Shown here in pieces: positions 50,894 through 58,657 of a stretch of DNA of 64,000 bases (its first letter is position 1; each line of letters opens with the position of its first letter). Source of the DNA: Trueperaceae bacterium (lineage in GTDB: Bacteria; Deinococcota; Deinococci; Deinococcales; Trueperaceae); the NCBI GenBank assembly GCA_036381035.1, contig DASVDQ010000014.1, positions 1-64,000 on the forward strand, in the 5' to 3' direction. A program made the translations under genes and the position numbers. The notes below the pieces were generated by a model, which worked only from the letters and a program-made list of their open reading frames with translations, searched no databases and was not told where the DNA came from.

Positions 50894-51505
50894 GTGGCCG
50901 GGGAGAGGGTCACCGTCGCGCGCGAGGCGGAGCACGAGGACGTCGTCGACGGCTCGCGCTTCATCGCGCGCGTGCGGCCGGTGCGCAGCGCCGCCGAGGC
51001 CGAGGAGCTGATCGCGTCGGCCCGGCGCGACCACCCCGACGCCACGCACCACTGCTGGGCCTACAAGGTCGGGGAGGCCGTCCGCTTCTCGGACGACGGC
51101 GAGCCGGGCGGCACCGCGGGCCGGCCGATGCTCGAGGTCATGCTCAAGCGCGGGCTGGACGGCTGCGCCGCGGTCGTGATCAGGTACTTCGGCGGCAGGA
51201 AGCTCGGCGCCGGCGGGCTGGTGAGGGCCTACGGCGCCGCCGTCGCGCGCGCCCTGGACGCGGCCGGCGTGCGCACGCTCACCGCCTACCACAGGCTGCG
51301 CGTGCGGGCGCCCTTCGCGAGCGCCGACGCCGTCCTGCGGGAGCTGGGCCCCGGCGCGACCCCCGGCTTCGACGAGCGCGGGCTCGTCGCCGAGGTCGCC
51401 GTGCCGGCGGCGGAGGCGGGCGCCATGACCGACAGGCTGGCCGCGCTCACCAGGGGAGCGGCCGAGGTCGAGTTCGTCGGCACCGAGGAGGGGCCGTCCG
51501 CGTGA
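50894..51505 (+). CDS. YigZ/IMPACT family protein
   Basis: This 203-residue protein has the IMPACT/UPF0029 N-terminal domain (about 1-110) and a C-terminal EF-G domain IV-like half. Conserved marks are GSRFIARVRPV, THHCWAYKVGE, RFSDDGEPGGTAGRPMLEV and VVIRYFGGRKLGAGGLVRAY. Family members are linked to translation control but the bacterial role is unclear. GTG 50894 is chosen from the TAACGT box seven bases upstream; the frame is open further upstream without family-like sequence. Confidence 0.9.
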   Translation: MAGERVTVAREAEHEDVVDGSRFIARVRPVRSAAEAEELIASARRDHPDATHHCWAYKVGEAVRFSDDGEPGGTAGRPMLEVMLKRGLDGCAAVVIRYFGGRKLGAGGLVRAYGAAVARALDAAGVRTLTAYHRLRVRAPFASADAVLRELGPGATPGFDERGLVAEVAVPAAEAGAMTDRLAALTRGAAEVEFVGTEEGPSA

Positions 51506-51735
51506 AGGCGGACCCGCCGGCGCCGGCGCCCGGCGAAGGAGGGCCGCTCCCGCACCGCGCCGCTCCCGGCACCCCAGCGCCGTCGCCGCGCGGACGGCAC
51601 CGGGCCCGTCGGCCTTCAGCGGGTCTTCATCCCGACGGCACCACGCCCACGCAGCGTGACAGCATGAGGGGAGCACGCGGCCCGGCACGACCGGCCGGGG
51701 CCGCGCCCGCGGCGCAGCCGCCTGGAGGTCCCGAG

Positions 51736-52398
51736 ATGTCCCACGCCGAGGCGCCGGCGAAGGAAGCCCCCACCCGCTCGCCCGTGCGGCGCGCGACCGC
51801 TCTCGCGCTCGCCGCCCTGCTGTCCGCCCTCGCGCTCGTGGCCTGCGCGCCGAGCGCCCGCGACGAGACGCGTCCGCTGGTGGCGATCATGAACGCCCCG
51901 GCCCAGTCGGCCGTGAGGGGCGCCGCCGAGATCGTGCAGGACGTGCTGTTCGCCGACGAGGGGCGGACCTTCGACCTCGTCAGCTCCTTCACGATGCGCT
52001 TCCTCGAGTCGCACACGGACCTCTTCCACAGCCAGGCGGCGCCGTCGGCGGCGCGGATCGCCCGCAACCAGGGCGCCGACCTGGCGGTGATGGTCGGCGC
52101 GCCCGTGCTCGAGCGCGACGTCTCGCTGTCGCGCGACGAGGCGTCGCGGCGGGTCGACGTCTCCCTGGCCCTCGAGGCCCAGGTCGTCGACCCCGAGACG
52201 GCGGCGGTCGTGCAGACGCTGCGCACGCGCACGCACCAGGGCTCGCGCGTCGAGGCGAACGACGTGCCCCTGCCCGACCCGTCGGACGACATCACGGTGC
52301 AGGCGCTCCTCGAGGACGCCGCGCCCGAGCTGGCCCGCTCGCTGGCCGCCGAGCTGCCGTTCCTCTTCCGCGAGCTCCTCATCGACACCGGGGACTAG
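51736..52398 (+). CDS. Lipoprotein of unknown function
   Basis: This 220-residue protein has a longer cytosolic N-terminus (about 1-19), a hydrophobic core and the lipobox LVAC with the acylated cysteine at residue 37. The mature domain contains RPLVAIMNAPAQSAVRGAAEIVQD, a nearby FLESHTDLF, a Rossmann-like GADLAVMVGAPVLERDVSL, and the beta-hairpin DVSLALEAQVVDPETAAVVQTL (about 142-163), which resembles periplasmic assembly lipoproteins with a CsgG- or LpoB-like fold. I cannot assign a family. ATG 51736 has GGAGG seven bases upstream; ATG 51664 is in frame but lacks one. The preceding 230 bases show nothing else. Confidence 0.75.
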   Translation: MSHAEAPAKEAPTRSPVRRATALALAALLSALALVACAPSARDETRPLVAIMNAPAQSAVRGAAEIVQDVLFADEGRTFDLVSSFTMRFLESHTDLFHSQAAPSAARIARNQGADLAVMVGAPVLERDVSLSRDEASRRVDVSLALEAQVVDPETAAVVQTLRTRTHQGSRVEANDVPLPDPSDDITVQALLEDAAPELARSLAAELPFLFRELLIDTGD

Positions 52399-52439
52399 GC
52401 GCCGGCGGACGCCACCGGGCCACTCCACCGTGACGCGCC

Positions 52440-53864
52440 CTACCTGAAGTAGCGCCTGATGACCTCTTGGTAGGCGAGCGGGAGGTCGCCCTCGGTCAGG
52501 GCCTCCTCGGCGGCGGCCTGGTACTCGGTCGGCGCCCGGCCCGGCGGCAGGTACACCTCGGTGTCGCCGGGCAGCCTCACGGTGCCGGCGGGGTTCTCCG
52601 GTCCGTCCTGCAGCACGCCGGGCAGCAGCTCCGGCGCGCGCGCCTGGCCGGGCGCCACCCCCGCCTCTGCCTCGGGACCCACGCCCGCGCCGGCGCCGGT
52701 CGGGTCGTCCGGGTTCGGTGCCTGCGAGCCGTCGTCTGGCATGAGCCCCCGCTCCGAGTCGCCGCCCTCGCCCTCGCCGGCCTCCCCGCCGGCCTCGGGC
52801 GTCTCGCCGCCCTGGCCGCCGGGCTGCTGCGAGGGGCTCGGCTCCCCGCCCTGCTCGCCGCCCTCGCCGTCGCCGCCCTCGCCCTGTCGGCGTCCCTGCT
52901 CGTCACCCTGCCCCTCGCCCTGGCCGTCGCCGTCCTCGCCCTGGTCGCCCGGCTGTCCCGCGCCGTCGTCGCCCTCTGACGGACCGCCCTCGCCCTGCCG
53001 GCCCTGCGGCTGGTCCCGGCGGTCGAGCTGGACGCGCTCGGGCTGGCCCTGTCCGTCTGACGGTGACGCCGGCCCGTCGGCGCGCGGCGGCTGCGCCCCG
53101 GGCTGCCCGGGGGACCCGGGCCTGTCGGGGGGCGGCGAGCTGTCGGGGCGCTCGCGCAGGGAGTCGAGGAAGCGCGACAGCGGCGCCGCGGACGACCCCT
53201 CGCCCCCCGGAGGCGCCGCGGCTGGACCCTCGGCGGCGTCGTCCTCGTCGCGGCGCTCCGGCGCGGCGCCCTCGTCGGCGCGGCCCGGCGCGGCGTCCGG
53301 CGGCGTGGGCACCTGCTCCTCGCGCTCGTCGGCGGGGGCGGCCTCGGGCGCCGGCGGCACCTGGCCGCCGGGCCGCGCGCCGCCGCCGCTGCCGGCGTCC
53401 CCCGGCCCGCCGTACGGGCCGGCGAGGCTGAACAGCACGAGCCCCAGCGCCACGGCCAGGGCCGGCAGCCACCAGGCGGGCGCCGGCTCGGGCCGGACGT
53501 CCCTCACCGCCAGCCGGGCGCGCTCCACCACAGAGGAGCGCAGGCCGAACTCGTCCTCGGCGCCGGTCTGCACGACGTCCAGCGCGGTCTCGTAGGAGAG
53601 GCCGGCGCGCCCGCGGATGTAGGCGAGCGCCTCCTCGCGCGCGCCGCGCACCGGCACCGCGGCGCCGGCGGCCAGGCCCAGCGCGACGGCCAGCAGGTGG
53701 GTCGTGACGTCGGCGCCCCAGGCCAGCGCCAGCACCGAGGCGACCAGCGCGAGGACGGCGCCGCGCCGCAGGCGCACCGACAGCGCGGCGCGCGCCGCGA
53801 GGGCCTCGTGCAGCCTGAACGCGTCGCCCCGCTCGCTGCGGCGCCGGCGCGAGGCGGCGATCAC
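52440..53864 (-). CDS. Membrane protein with long acidic Gly/Gln/Glu-rich region
   Basis: This 474-residue protein has a basic start, two hydrophobic segments (about 35-70), a short soluble domain (about 72-125: EEALAYIRGRAGLSYETALDVVQTG), another transmembrane segment (about 130-148), and then about 250 residues of disordered sequence dominated by Gly, Gln, Glu, Pro and Asp. The last 40 residues are ordered: DTEVYLPPGRAP, then EYQAAAEEALTEGDLPLAYQEVIRRYF (about 445-471). The end pattern P-x-x-Y-x-x-V-[IV]-R-x-Y-F recalls membrane proteins in MoxR/DUF58-type loci. GTG 53864 overlaps the previous stop. Third gene of its operon; function unknown. Confidence 0.7.
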   Translation of the reverse strand: MIAASRRRRSERGDAFRLHEALAARAALSVRLRRGAVLALVASVLALAWGADVTTHLLAVALGLAAGAAVPVRGAREEALAYIRGRAGLSYETALDVVQTGAEDEFGLRSSVVERARLAVRDVRPEPAPAWWLPALAVALGLVLFSLAGPYGGPGDAGSGGGARPGGQVPPAPEAAPADEREEQVPTPPDAAPGRADEGAAPERRDEDDAAEGPAAAPPGGEGSSAAPLSRFLDSLRERPDSSPPPDRPGSPGQPGAQPPRADGPASPSDGQGQPERVQLDRRDQPQGRQGEGGPSEGDDGAGQPGDQGEDGDGQGEGQGDEQGRRQGEGGDGEGGEQGGEPSPSQQPGGQGGETPEAGGEAGEGEGGDSERGLMPDDGSQAPNPDDPTGAGAGVGPEAEAGVAPGQARAPELLPGVLQDGPENPAGTVRLPGDTEVYLPPGRAPTEYQAAAEEALTEGDLPLAYQEVIRRYFR

Positions 53865-54532
53865 GGCGCGACCTCGCGGACCGGCCGAGCGGCCCACAGG
53901 GCCAGCACCGCGCCCGCCGACATCACCGCCGCGTAGAGCGGCGATGCCTCGAACGTCGCGAACCAGGGGCTCGCCAGACGCAGTCCCAGGGCGACGTCGA
54001 GCCAGGCCGTGGCGGCCAGGAGCGCCGGCACGGCCAGGGGCAGCAGCGCGCCGAGGCGGGCCACGCGCAGGGCCCGCCCCAGACCGAGGCCGATCCCGAA
54101 GTAGCCGGCGGTGGCGAGGAAGGGGGAGAGCAGCGACCAGCCCAGGCTCGTGCTCGGGTAGGCGGCGGCGTGGCTGAGGACGTCGAAGGGGAGGGTGATC
54201 ACGACCATCGAGAGCAGCGCGACCATGGTGGCCGCCACCTCCCGCCGCCAGGCGGGCTCGCCATGGGGCGGCGCCTCCGGCGGGGGGACGAACGAGGCGC
54301 CCAGCTCGGCTCGGCGCGGGCGCGCGCCGACGGCGGCGCCCCAGGCCAGGGCGGCGAGCGCCAGCATCACGGCGCGGACGGGCGCGACGACCGACCAGGA
54401 GTCGTTGACGACGGCGCTGCCGGCGGGCCAGCTCATGGCGAGCACCAGGCAGAGCGCGGCCAGCATGCCCGTGAGGCCCTGGAGCATGTCCTGGCGGCTC
54501 AAGCGGGCCGCGGCGGAGCCGAGGAGGCTCAC
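53861..54532 (-). CDS. Polytopic membrane protein of unknown function
   Basis: This 223-residue protein has about six hydrophobic segments: about 19-35, 45-64, 88-110, 122-142, 146-166 and 180-205. Short loops contain a Pro-rich stretch (FVPPPEAPPHGEPAW). No motif is recognised. GTG 54532 overlaps the upstream stop by four bases, and its stop overlaps the next start, so it is translated together with its two neighbours. Confidence 0.7.
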   Translation of the reverse strand: MSLLGSAAARLSRQDMLQGLTGMLAALCLVLAMSWPAGSAVVNDSWSVVAPVRAVMLALAALAWGAAVGARPRRAELGASFVPPPEAPPHGEPAWRREVAATMVALLSMVVITLPFDVLSHAAAYPSTSLGWSLLSPFLATAGYFGIGLGLGRALRVARLGALLPLAVPALLAATAWLDVALGLRLASPWFATFEASPLYAAVMSAGAVLALWAARPVREVAP

Positions 54533-55983
54533 AGCTCCTCCACGACACCGGCGTCGAGGAGCGCCGGCGCCAGCCACACGGTGCAGCCGACCTCGCAGCC
54601 CGACACGGCCACGACGCTCCCCACGGGCAGCAACGGCAGCAGGGAGGCGTACGCCTCGTGCGGCGGGCCGTCCTCGCCGCGCAGCGGGGAGGACGCGGCG
54701 CCCGGCGCCAGGTCGCCCTGCGGCCCGAGGCCGACCACGAGCACGTCGCTGAGCGGCGCGGCGCCGCGGTTCACGAGCCGGCCGTCCTCCAGCGCGAGCG
54801 GCGCGTCGACGAGCTCCGGCGCCATGACCAGCACGACGGAGCGCCAGCCGGGCAGGTCGAGGTGGAGGCCGGCGTCGTCGACGAGGTAGGGGCGCGCGTC
54901 GAGCGGGTGCGCCAGTGCAGGGACCTCGACGGTCGTCGCGGGCAGCGTGTAGCGCTCCTCCAGCCGCGTGGCCAGCGCCAGCTCGCCGCCGACCACGGCG
55001 ACGGTGCGCGAGCCGACGACCTGAGGCTCGCCCGGCCGCGCGTAGAGCCACGCCGCGCCGGACACCAGGCCGGCGAGCAGCAGCGCCGAGGCCAGGCCGG
55101 GCGCCCCGAACAGGCGCGTGACCGTGACGGCCAGGGCGGAGAAGGCCACCGCGGCCGCGACGACGAGCTGCTGCCGCAGCGGCGCCGGCGGCGCGACGAG
55201 CGGACGCGCCGCGGCGGCGGCGACGAGCTCCTGGCGGGGCGGACGCGTCTCGGCGAAGCGCTCGACGGCCACGGCGACGTCGGCCGGCGAGCCGTCCACG
55301 ACCAGCACCGCGCCGGCGCCCAGGGGCCGGCGCGGCCGAGAGGCGAGGAGCAGCACCTCGGCGTGGCTGGCCGGCATCTCGCCGTGCACCACCACCGCGG
55401 CCCCGGCGGCAGCGGCGGCGGCCAGCGCCTCGAGCCGCGGCGGGGCGGCGCTGCCGTCGACGATCACGCTCCGCACGCCGTCGTAGGCCTCGGGCGTGAG
55501 GGGGAGCTCGGCCGCGCTGACGTCGACCACGCGCGCGTCAGGCCCGAAGGCAGCGGAGTAGGCGCCGCTCTGCCTGCTCAGCACGACGTCGAGCTCGCGG
55601 GAGTCCTGGTCGCGCCCGGGGATGCCGCCGCTGGCGATCACGCCTCCCTCGCTCACGAGGGCCCAGGTCACGCTCGCGAACGGCCTGACGAACACCGTGT
55701 GCTCCACGACGGAGAGCCCGGGGCCGCCGGAGACCGGGAGCTGCAGGCGGAAGGGCACGGCGCCGGAGCGCAGCGAGCCCTGGTCGAAGGTGACCTCGAG
55801 GAGGCTGCCGAGCGGCACGTCGCGGGCGACGACGCGCAGCGGGTTCCAGGCGCCGACGACGACGTTGCCGCCGATGCCGATCTGGAGGTCCACGCCCGGC
55901 TGCGCCAGCGCCGTGGGGAGCGCTGCGAGCAGGGCCAGCAGCAGCGGGGCCGCCGACCGCGTGGCGCGGGGGAGCCGGTTCAC
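54529..55983 (-). CDS. Secreted/membrane protein with a large extracytoplasmic domain, first gene of a three-gene membrane module
   Basis: This 484-residue protein has a Sec signal (SAAPLLLALLAALPTALAQ), a beta-rich domain (about 28-130: GNVVVGAWNPLRVVARDVPLG, WALVSEGGVIASG), and an alpha/beta domain (about 140-245) with ELPLTPEAYDGVRSVIVDGS and AAGAAVVVHGEMP. Two transmembrane helices (about 275-315) and a second alpha/beta-like domain (about 325-484) follow. The LP-x(5)-Y-x(3)-D/R-x-V-I-V-D pattern followed by a Gly-Ala-rich strand is seen in membrane proteins next to MoxR/DUF58 genes, but those partners are absent here. GTG 55983 lies six bases after TATACT. Function unknown. Confidence 0.7.
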   Translation of the reverse strand: MNRLPRATRSAAPLLLALLAALPTALAQPGVDLQIGIGGNVVVGAWNPLRVVARDVPLGSLLEVTFDQGSLRSGAVPFRLQLPVSGGPGLSVVEHTVFVRPFASVTWALVSEGGVIASGGIPGRDQDSRELDVVLSRQSGAYSAAFGPDARVVDVSAAELPLTPEAYDGVRSVIVDGSAAPPRLEALAAAAAAGAAVVVHGEMPASHAEVLLLASRPRRPLGAGAVLVVDGSPADVAVAVERFAETRPPRQELVAAAAARPLVAPPAPLRQQLVVAAAVAFSALAVTVTRLFGAPGLASALLLAGLVSGAAWLYARPGEPQVVGSRTVAVVGGELALATRLEERYTLPATTVEVPALAHPLDARPYLVDDAGLHLDLPGWRSVVLVMAPELVDAPLALEDGRLVNRGAAPLSDVLVVGLGPQGDLAPGAASSPLRGEDGPPHEAYASLLPLLPVGSVVAVSGCEVGCTVWLAPALLDAGVVEEL

Positions 55984-55989
55984 GGCGCG

Positions 55990-55995
55990 AGTATA
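55990..55995 (-). promoter_or_regulatory. Leaderless-type -10 box of the three-gene membrane module
   Basis: TATACT on the minus strand, six bases before GTG 55983. The remaining 157 bases to the next gene show nothing clear. Confidence 0.55.
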
Positions 55996-56152
55996 GCGGC
56001 GGGCCCCGTGACGCCGCCGCCGCGGTGGGCACGAACCGACCGGCGTCGTGGCCCGGTCGGAGGCGGCGTCTGCCGCCGCTGCGGGACGCCGTGGACCGCC
56101 GTGCGAGGGGCGCGCCGCGACCGACGAGGGTGAGCGTCCCGCGCGCGCCGGG

Positions 56153-57718
56153 TCAGCGGCCCTCGGGCAGGAAGACGATCGCGCTCACGACGCGCCGTTC
56201 GGTGCGGCGGTTCACGACGTCGCCGTCGAGGACGAGGGTGGTGCTGCTGCCGCTGTCGAGTCGCATGGCGTCGGAGGCGCCGAGGGCCAGGAACAGGCCC
56301 ACCAGGTCGCGCGCCCGCATCGTCTCGGCGACGACGAGCAGCGTCGTGCCGTCCGGCCGCACGCCGATCGCCGCCTGCTGGGTGAGCCCGTCGAGGATCC
56401 TCTCGCCCGTGGGGAAGCCCTCGACCGCCGGCTCGTAAGCGGGCACGCCGTCCTTCAGGAGCAGCGGACCGGCCTCGACCGCCCAGCGCGCGCTGCTGAA
56501 GCCGGGCGGGTCGATGCGGGCCTCGATCGTCACCCTGTCGCCGGTGTCGAGGAGGGCGATGTCGCGGTTCGTCGGCGGGTAGACGAGGGCGTAGGCGTCG
56601 CCGTCGGGCACCTCGCGGGGGCCGACCTTGTTCTCGACGACGACGCCGTCCTTGACGACGAGCACGCCCATGTCCGGCCGGCCGGCCAGCGCGCCCGGCG
56701 TCGACACCACGCCCACGCCGTCCTGCACGGGGCCGACCTCGACGACCCCGCGCGGGGTGTGGAGGCGCACCGAGGCCTTGACCCTGTCGATGACGGGCTT
56801 GCCCGCGCCGAAGGCCACGCTGGCGCGCCCGCGGCTGGGCAGCGACAGCAGGCCGTGGTCGACCAGCAGGTAGCCGATCGCCTCGAACGTCGCCGTGTCG
56901 AAGTAGCCGGCGTTGAGGGCCACGAGCGCGCCGTCGGCGAGCTGCGAGACCGTGCGCGGCACCTTGCTCTCGCCCACGACGCGGAACTGGCCGCTGCCCG
57001 GCGCGATGCTCACGACGTGCACGACGGAGCCGCCGCCGGCCGTGCGGTAGTTGAAGCGGCGGTAGTCGACGCCGGGGGCCAGGGCCCGGGAGATCTCGGG
57101 CTGGTCGAGGACGCGCCGCGGGACCACGTCCACGACGACGCGGGTCGGCGCGGTCAGGGCGAAGTACTCGTAGGTGAACGCCGGGCCGGTGAGGCGCAGG
57201 GACGTGCCGTCGGGGTCGGCGGCGAGGCTCACCTCCACGCCGCCCAGCTCCTCCGGCTCCGCGGCGGGCAGGACCAACGGCGGCAGGCGCAGCTCCAGCG
57301 CCTGCCCCTCGGCGATCGCGCCCTGGCCGGAGAAGCCGGCGAGGGCGGCGGGGTCGAGGTCGGGCACGTCGAGGACGATGCGCACCTCGGCGTCGCCCGA
57401 GGTCCGCACGGCCTCCACGCGCGGGGTCGTGACCCCGAGGGCCTCGAGCGTCTCGCCGTCGACGAGCACGTCGGAGCCGGACACCACCGGGGCCGCGAAC
57501 GGGGCGCCGGTGAGCCAGCCCAGCCCCGCGACGTAGACGAGCTCCTCGCCGCGGTACGCGATCGTCACGGCGTCGCCGTCGACGGTGGCCGTGGCCCCGG
57601 GCAGGCGGTAGAGCGGCCCCTGGGCCGCGGCGAGCTGCTCCTGCGCCGAGGCCGCGCCCACGGCCAGGGCGATGGCCCAGAGCGCGGCGCGTGCGGCGAG
57701 ACGTGCTGCTGCCGGCAT
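56153..57718 (-). CDS. Secreted phosphodiester glycosidase (NAGPA) domain protein
   Basis: This 521-residue exported protein has a signal peptide (ARAALWAIALAVGAASAQ), an N-terminal beta-rich region (about 20-240) resembling copper-amine-oxidase-like/AMIN-type modules (VRIVLDVPDLDPAAL, LTAPTRVVVDVVPRR), and a C-terminal NAGPA/DUF2233 domain (about 245-515). Marks of that domain are LVALNAGYFDTATFEAIGYL, AVEAGPLLLKDG, ERILDGLTQQAAIGV and MRLDSGSSTTLVLDG. Members cleave phosphodiester-linked sugars or act on exopolysaccharide and teichoic-type polymers. ATG 57718 is the start. Single-gene unit. Confidence 0.88.
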   Translation of the reverse strand: MPAAARLAARAALWAIALAVGAASAQEQLAAAQGPLYRLPGATATVDGDAVTIAYRGEELVYVAGLGWLTGAPFAAPVVSGSDVLVDGETLEALGVTTPRVEAVRTSGDAEVRIVLDVPDLDPAALAGFSGQGAIAEGQALELRLPPLVLPAAEPEELGGVEVSLAADPDGTSLRLTGPAFTYEYFALTAPTRVVVDVVPRRVLDQPEISRALAPGVDYRRFNYRTAGGGSVVHVVSIAPGSGQFRVVGESKVPRTVSQLADGALVALNAGYFDTATFEAIGYLLVDHGLLSLPSRGRASVAFGAGKPVIDRVKASVRLHTPRGVVEVGPVQDGVGVVSTPGALAGRPDMGVLVVKDGVVVENKVGPREVPDGDAYALVYPPTNRDIALLDTGDRVTIEARIDPPGFSSARWAVEAGPLLLKDGVPAYEPAVEGFPTGERILDGLTQQAAIGVRPDGTTLLVVAETMRARDLVGLFLALGASDAMRLDSGSSTTLVLDGDVVNRRTERRVVSAIVFLPEGR

Positions 57719-57771
57719 CGGGTCGGAGTCTTACCTTCCGGCGCCCGCGATGGTGAGACCAGCGGCCACTT

Positions 57772-58551
57772 TCAGATGGCGTGGAAGAGCGACATGAGCG
57801 GCTCGATGCCCACGGGCCCGCCGAGTACCTGGCTGAGGCCGAGCTCGAGCCGGTAGGCCTCGACGTCGCGGCGGTTGAACGTCAAGGAGCCCGAGGCCAT
57901 CGCCTGCCGCCGGAGCGGCGAGACGACGTCGGGGACGAGGTCGACGAGCGTGAGGTGGGGGCCGAGCAGGTCGGGCGGGACCGTGACGCTCTCGTCGAGG
58001 CGCAGCACGAGGTCGGCCTGCTCGAGCACCGTGCGCACGATCGGGTCCGCGGCCGCGCGCGCCAGCAGCGCCGTGCCGGCCGCGCCCTGCGGCAGGACGC
58101 CCTCGGCGGCCACCCTGTCCCTGGCGAGCACCGCCAGCGAGCCGGCGCCCATGCTGACCGCCTCGCGCGCCAGGGAGCGCGCCGCGGTGCCGGCGCCGAG
58201 GACCACGACCCTCGCCCCGGCTCCGTCCCAGCGGTGGGCGGCGAGCATCGCGGCCAGCGCGCGGCCGAGGCAGTGGTCGGCCATCACGCCGGCCTGCGTC
58301 ACCGTGAGCGTGTCCGCCGCCCCCAGCTCCTGGGCGTCGAGCGAGCTGCGGTCGGCGAGCCGCTGGGCCTCGGCCTGGCGCGACTCGTCGAGTACCATCG
58401 CGCCGGCGAAGTCGAGGCGCTTGAGGCCGACGATGACGTCGGCCATGGGCCCGGGTGGGACGGGGTGGAGGTGGAAGCGCCCGGCGGCGTCCCGGAACGA
58501 GCGCACGGCGTGGGCCACGTCGTCGTCGCACAGGCAGGCAACGAGGTGCAC
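57772..58551 (-). CDS. Shikimate dehydrogenase-like protein, divergent
   Basis: This 259-residue protein follows the AroE layout: a short N-terminal substrate-like domain (about 1-95), a Rossmann NADP domain (about 110-215: [35 protein letters not shown]-like LVDLVPDV), and a returning C-terminal helix region (RLELGLSQVLGG, about 235-246). The catalytic lysine of AroE (in N-V-T-x-P-x-K) has no counterpart; that stretch reads FAGAMVLDESRQ. The NTDxxG aspartate is conserved as ADHCLG. So it is probably not a standard shikimate dehydrogenase. GTG 58551 lies five bases after TATCCT. It is divergent from thrS. Confidence 0.7.
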   Translation of the reverse strand: MHLVACLCDDDVAHAVRSFRDAAGRFHLHPVPPGPMADVIVGLKRLDFAGAMVLDESRQAEAQRLADRSSLDAQELGAADTLTVTQAGVMADHCLGRALAAMLAAHRWDGAGARVVVLGAGTAARSLAREAVSMGAGSLAVLARDRVAAEGVLPQGAAGTALLARAAADPIVRTVLEQADLVLRLDESVTVPPDLLGPHLTLVDLVPDVVSPLRRQAMASGSLTFNRRDVEAYRLELGLSQVLGGPVGIEPLMSLFHAI

Positions 58552-58556
58552 GGCTG

Positions 58557-58562
58557 AGGATA
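58557..58562 (-). promoter_or_regulatory. Leaderless-type -10 box of the AroE-like gene
   Basis: TATCCT on the minus strand, five bases before GTG 58551. Confidence 0.45.
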
Positions 58563-58630
58563 ACCCGCGCGTCCGCCGGCCCCGCTGCGGCCGGCGGCCG
58601 GCACGTCGCCGGGGACGCGGCTCCCGGGGC

Positions 58631-58636
58631 TATACT
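58631..58636 (+). promoter_or_regulatory. -10 box of thrS
   Basis: TATACT, 21 bases before GTG 58658. Transcription would start at about 58643, giving a very short leader that still contains GAGGTG. There is no room for a T-box or other leader element. Confidence 0.55.
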
Positions 58637-58657
58637 CACGCTCCTGAGGTGACGAAC

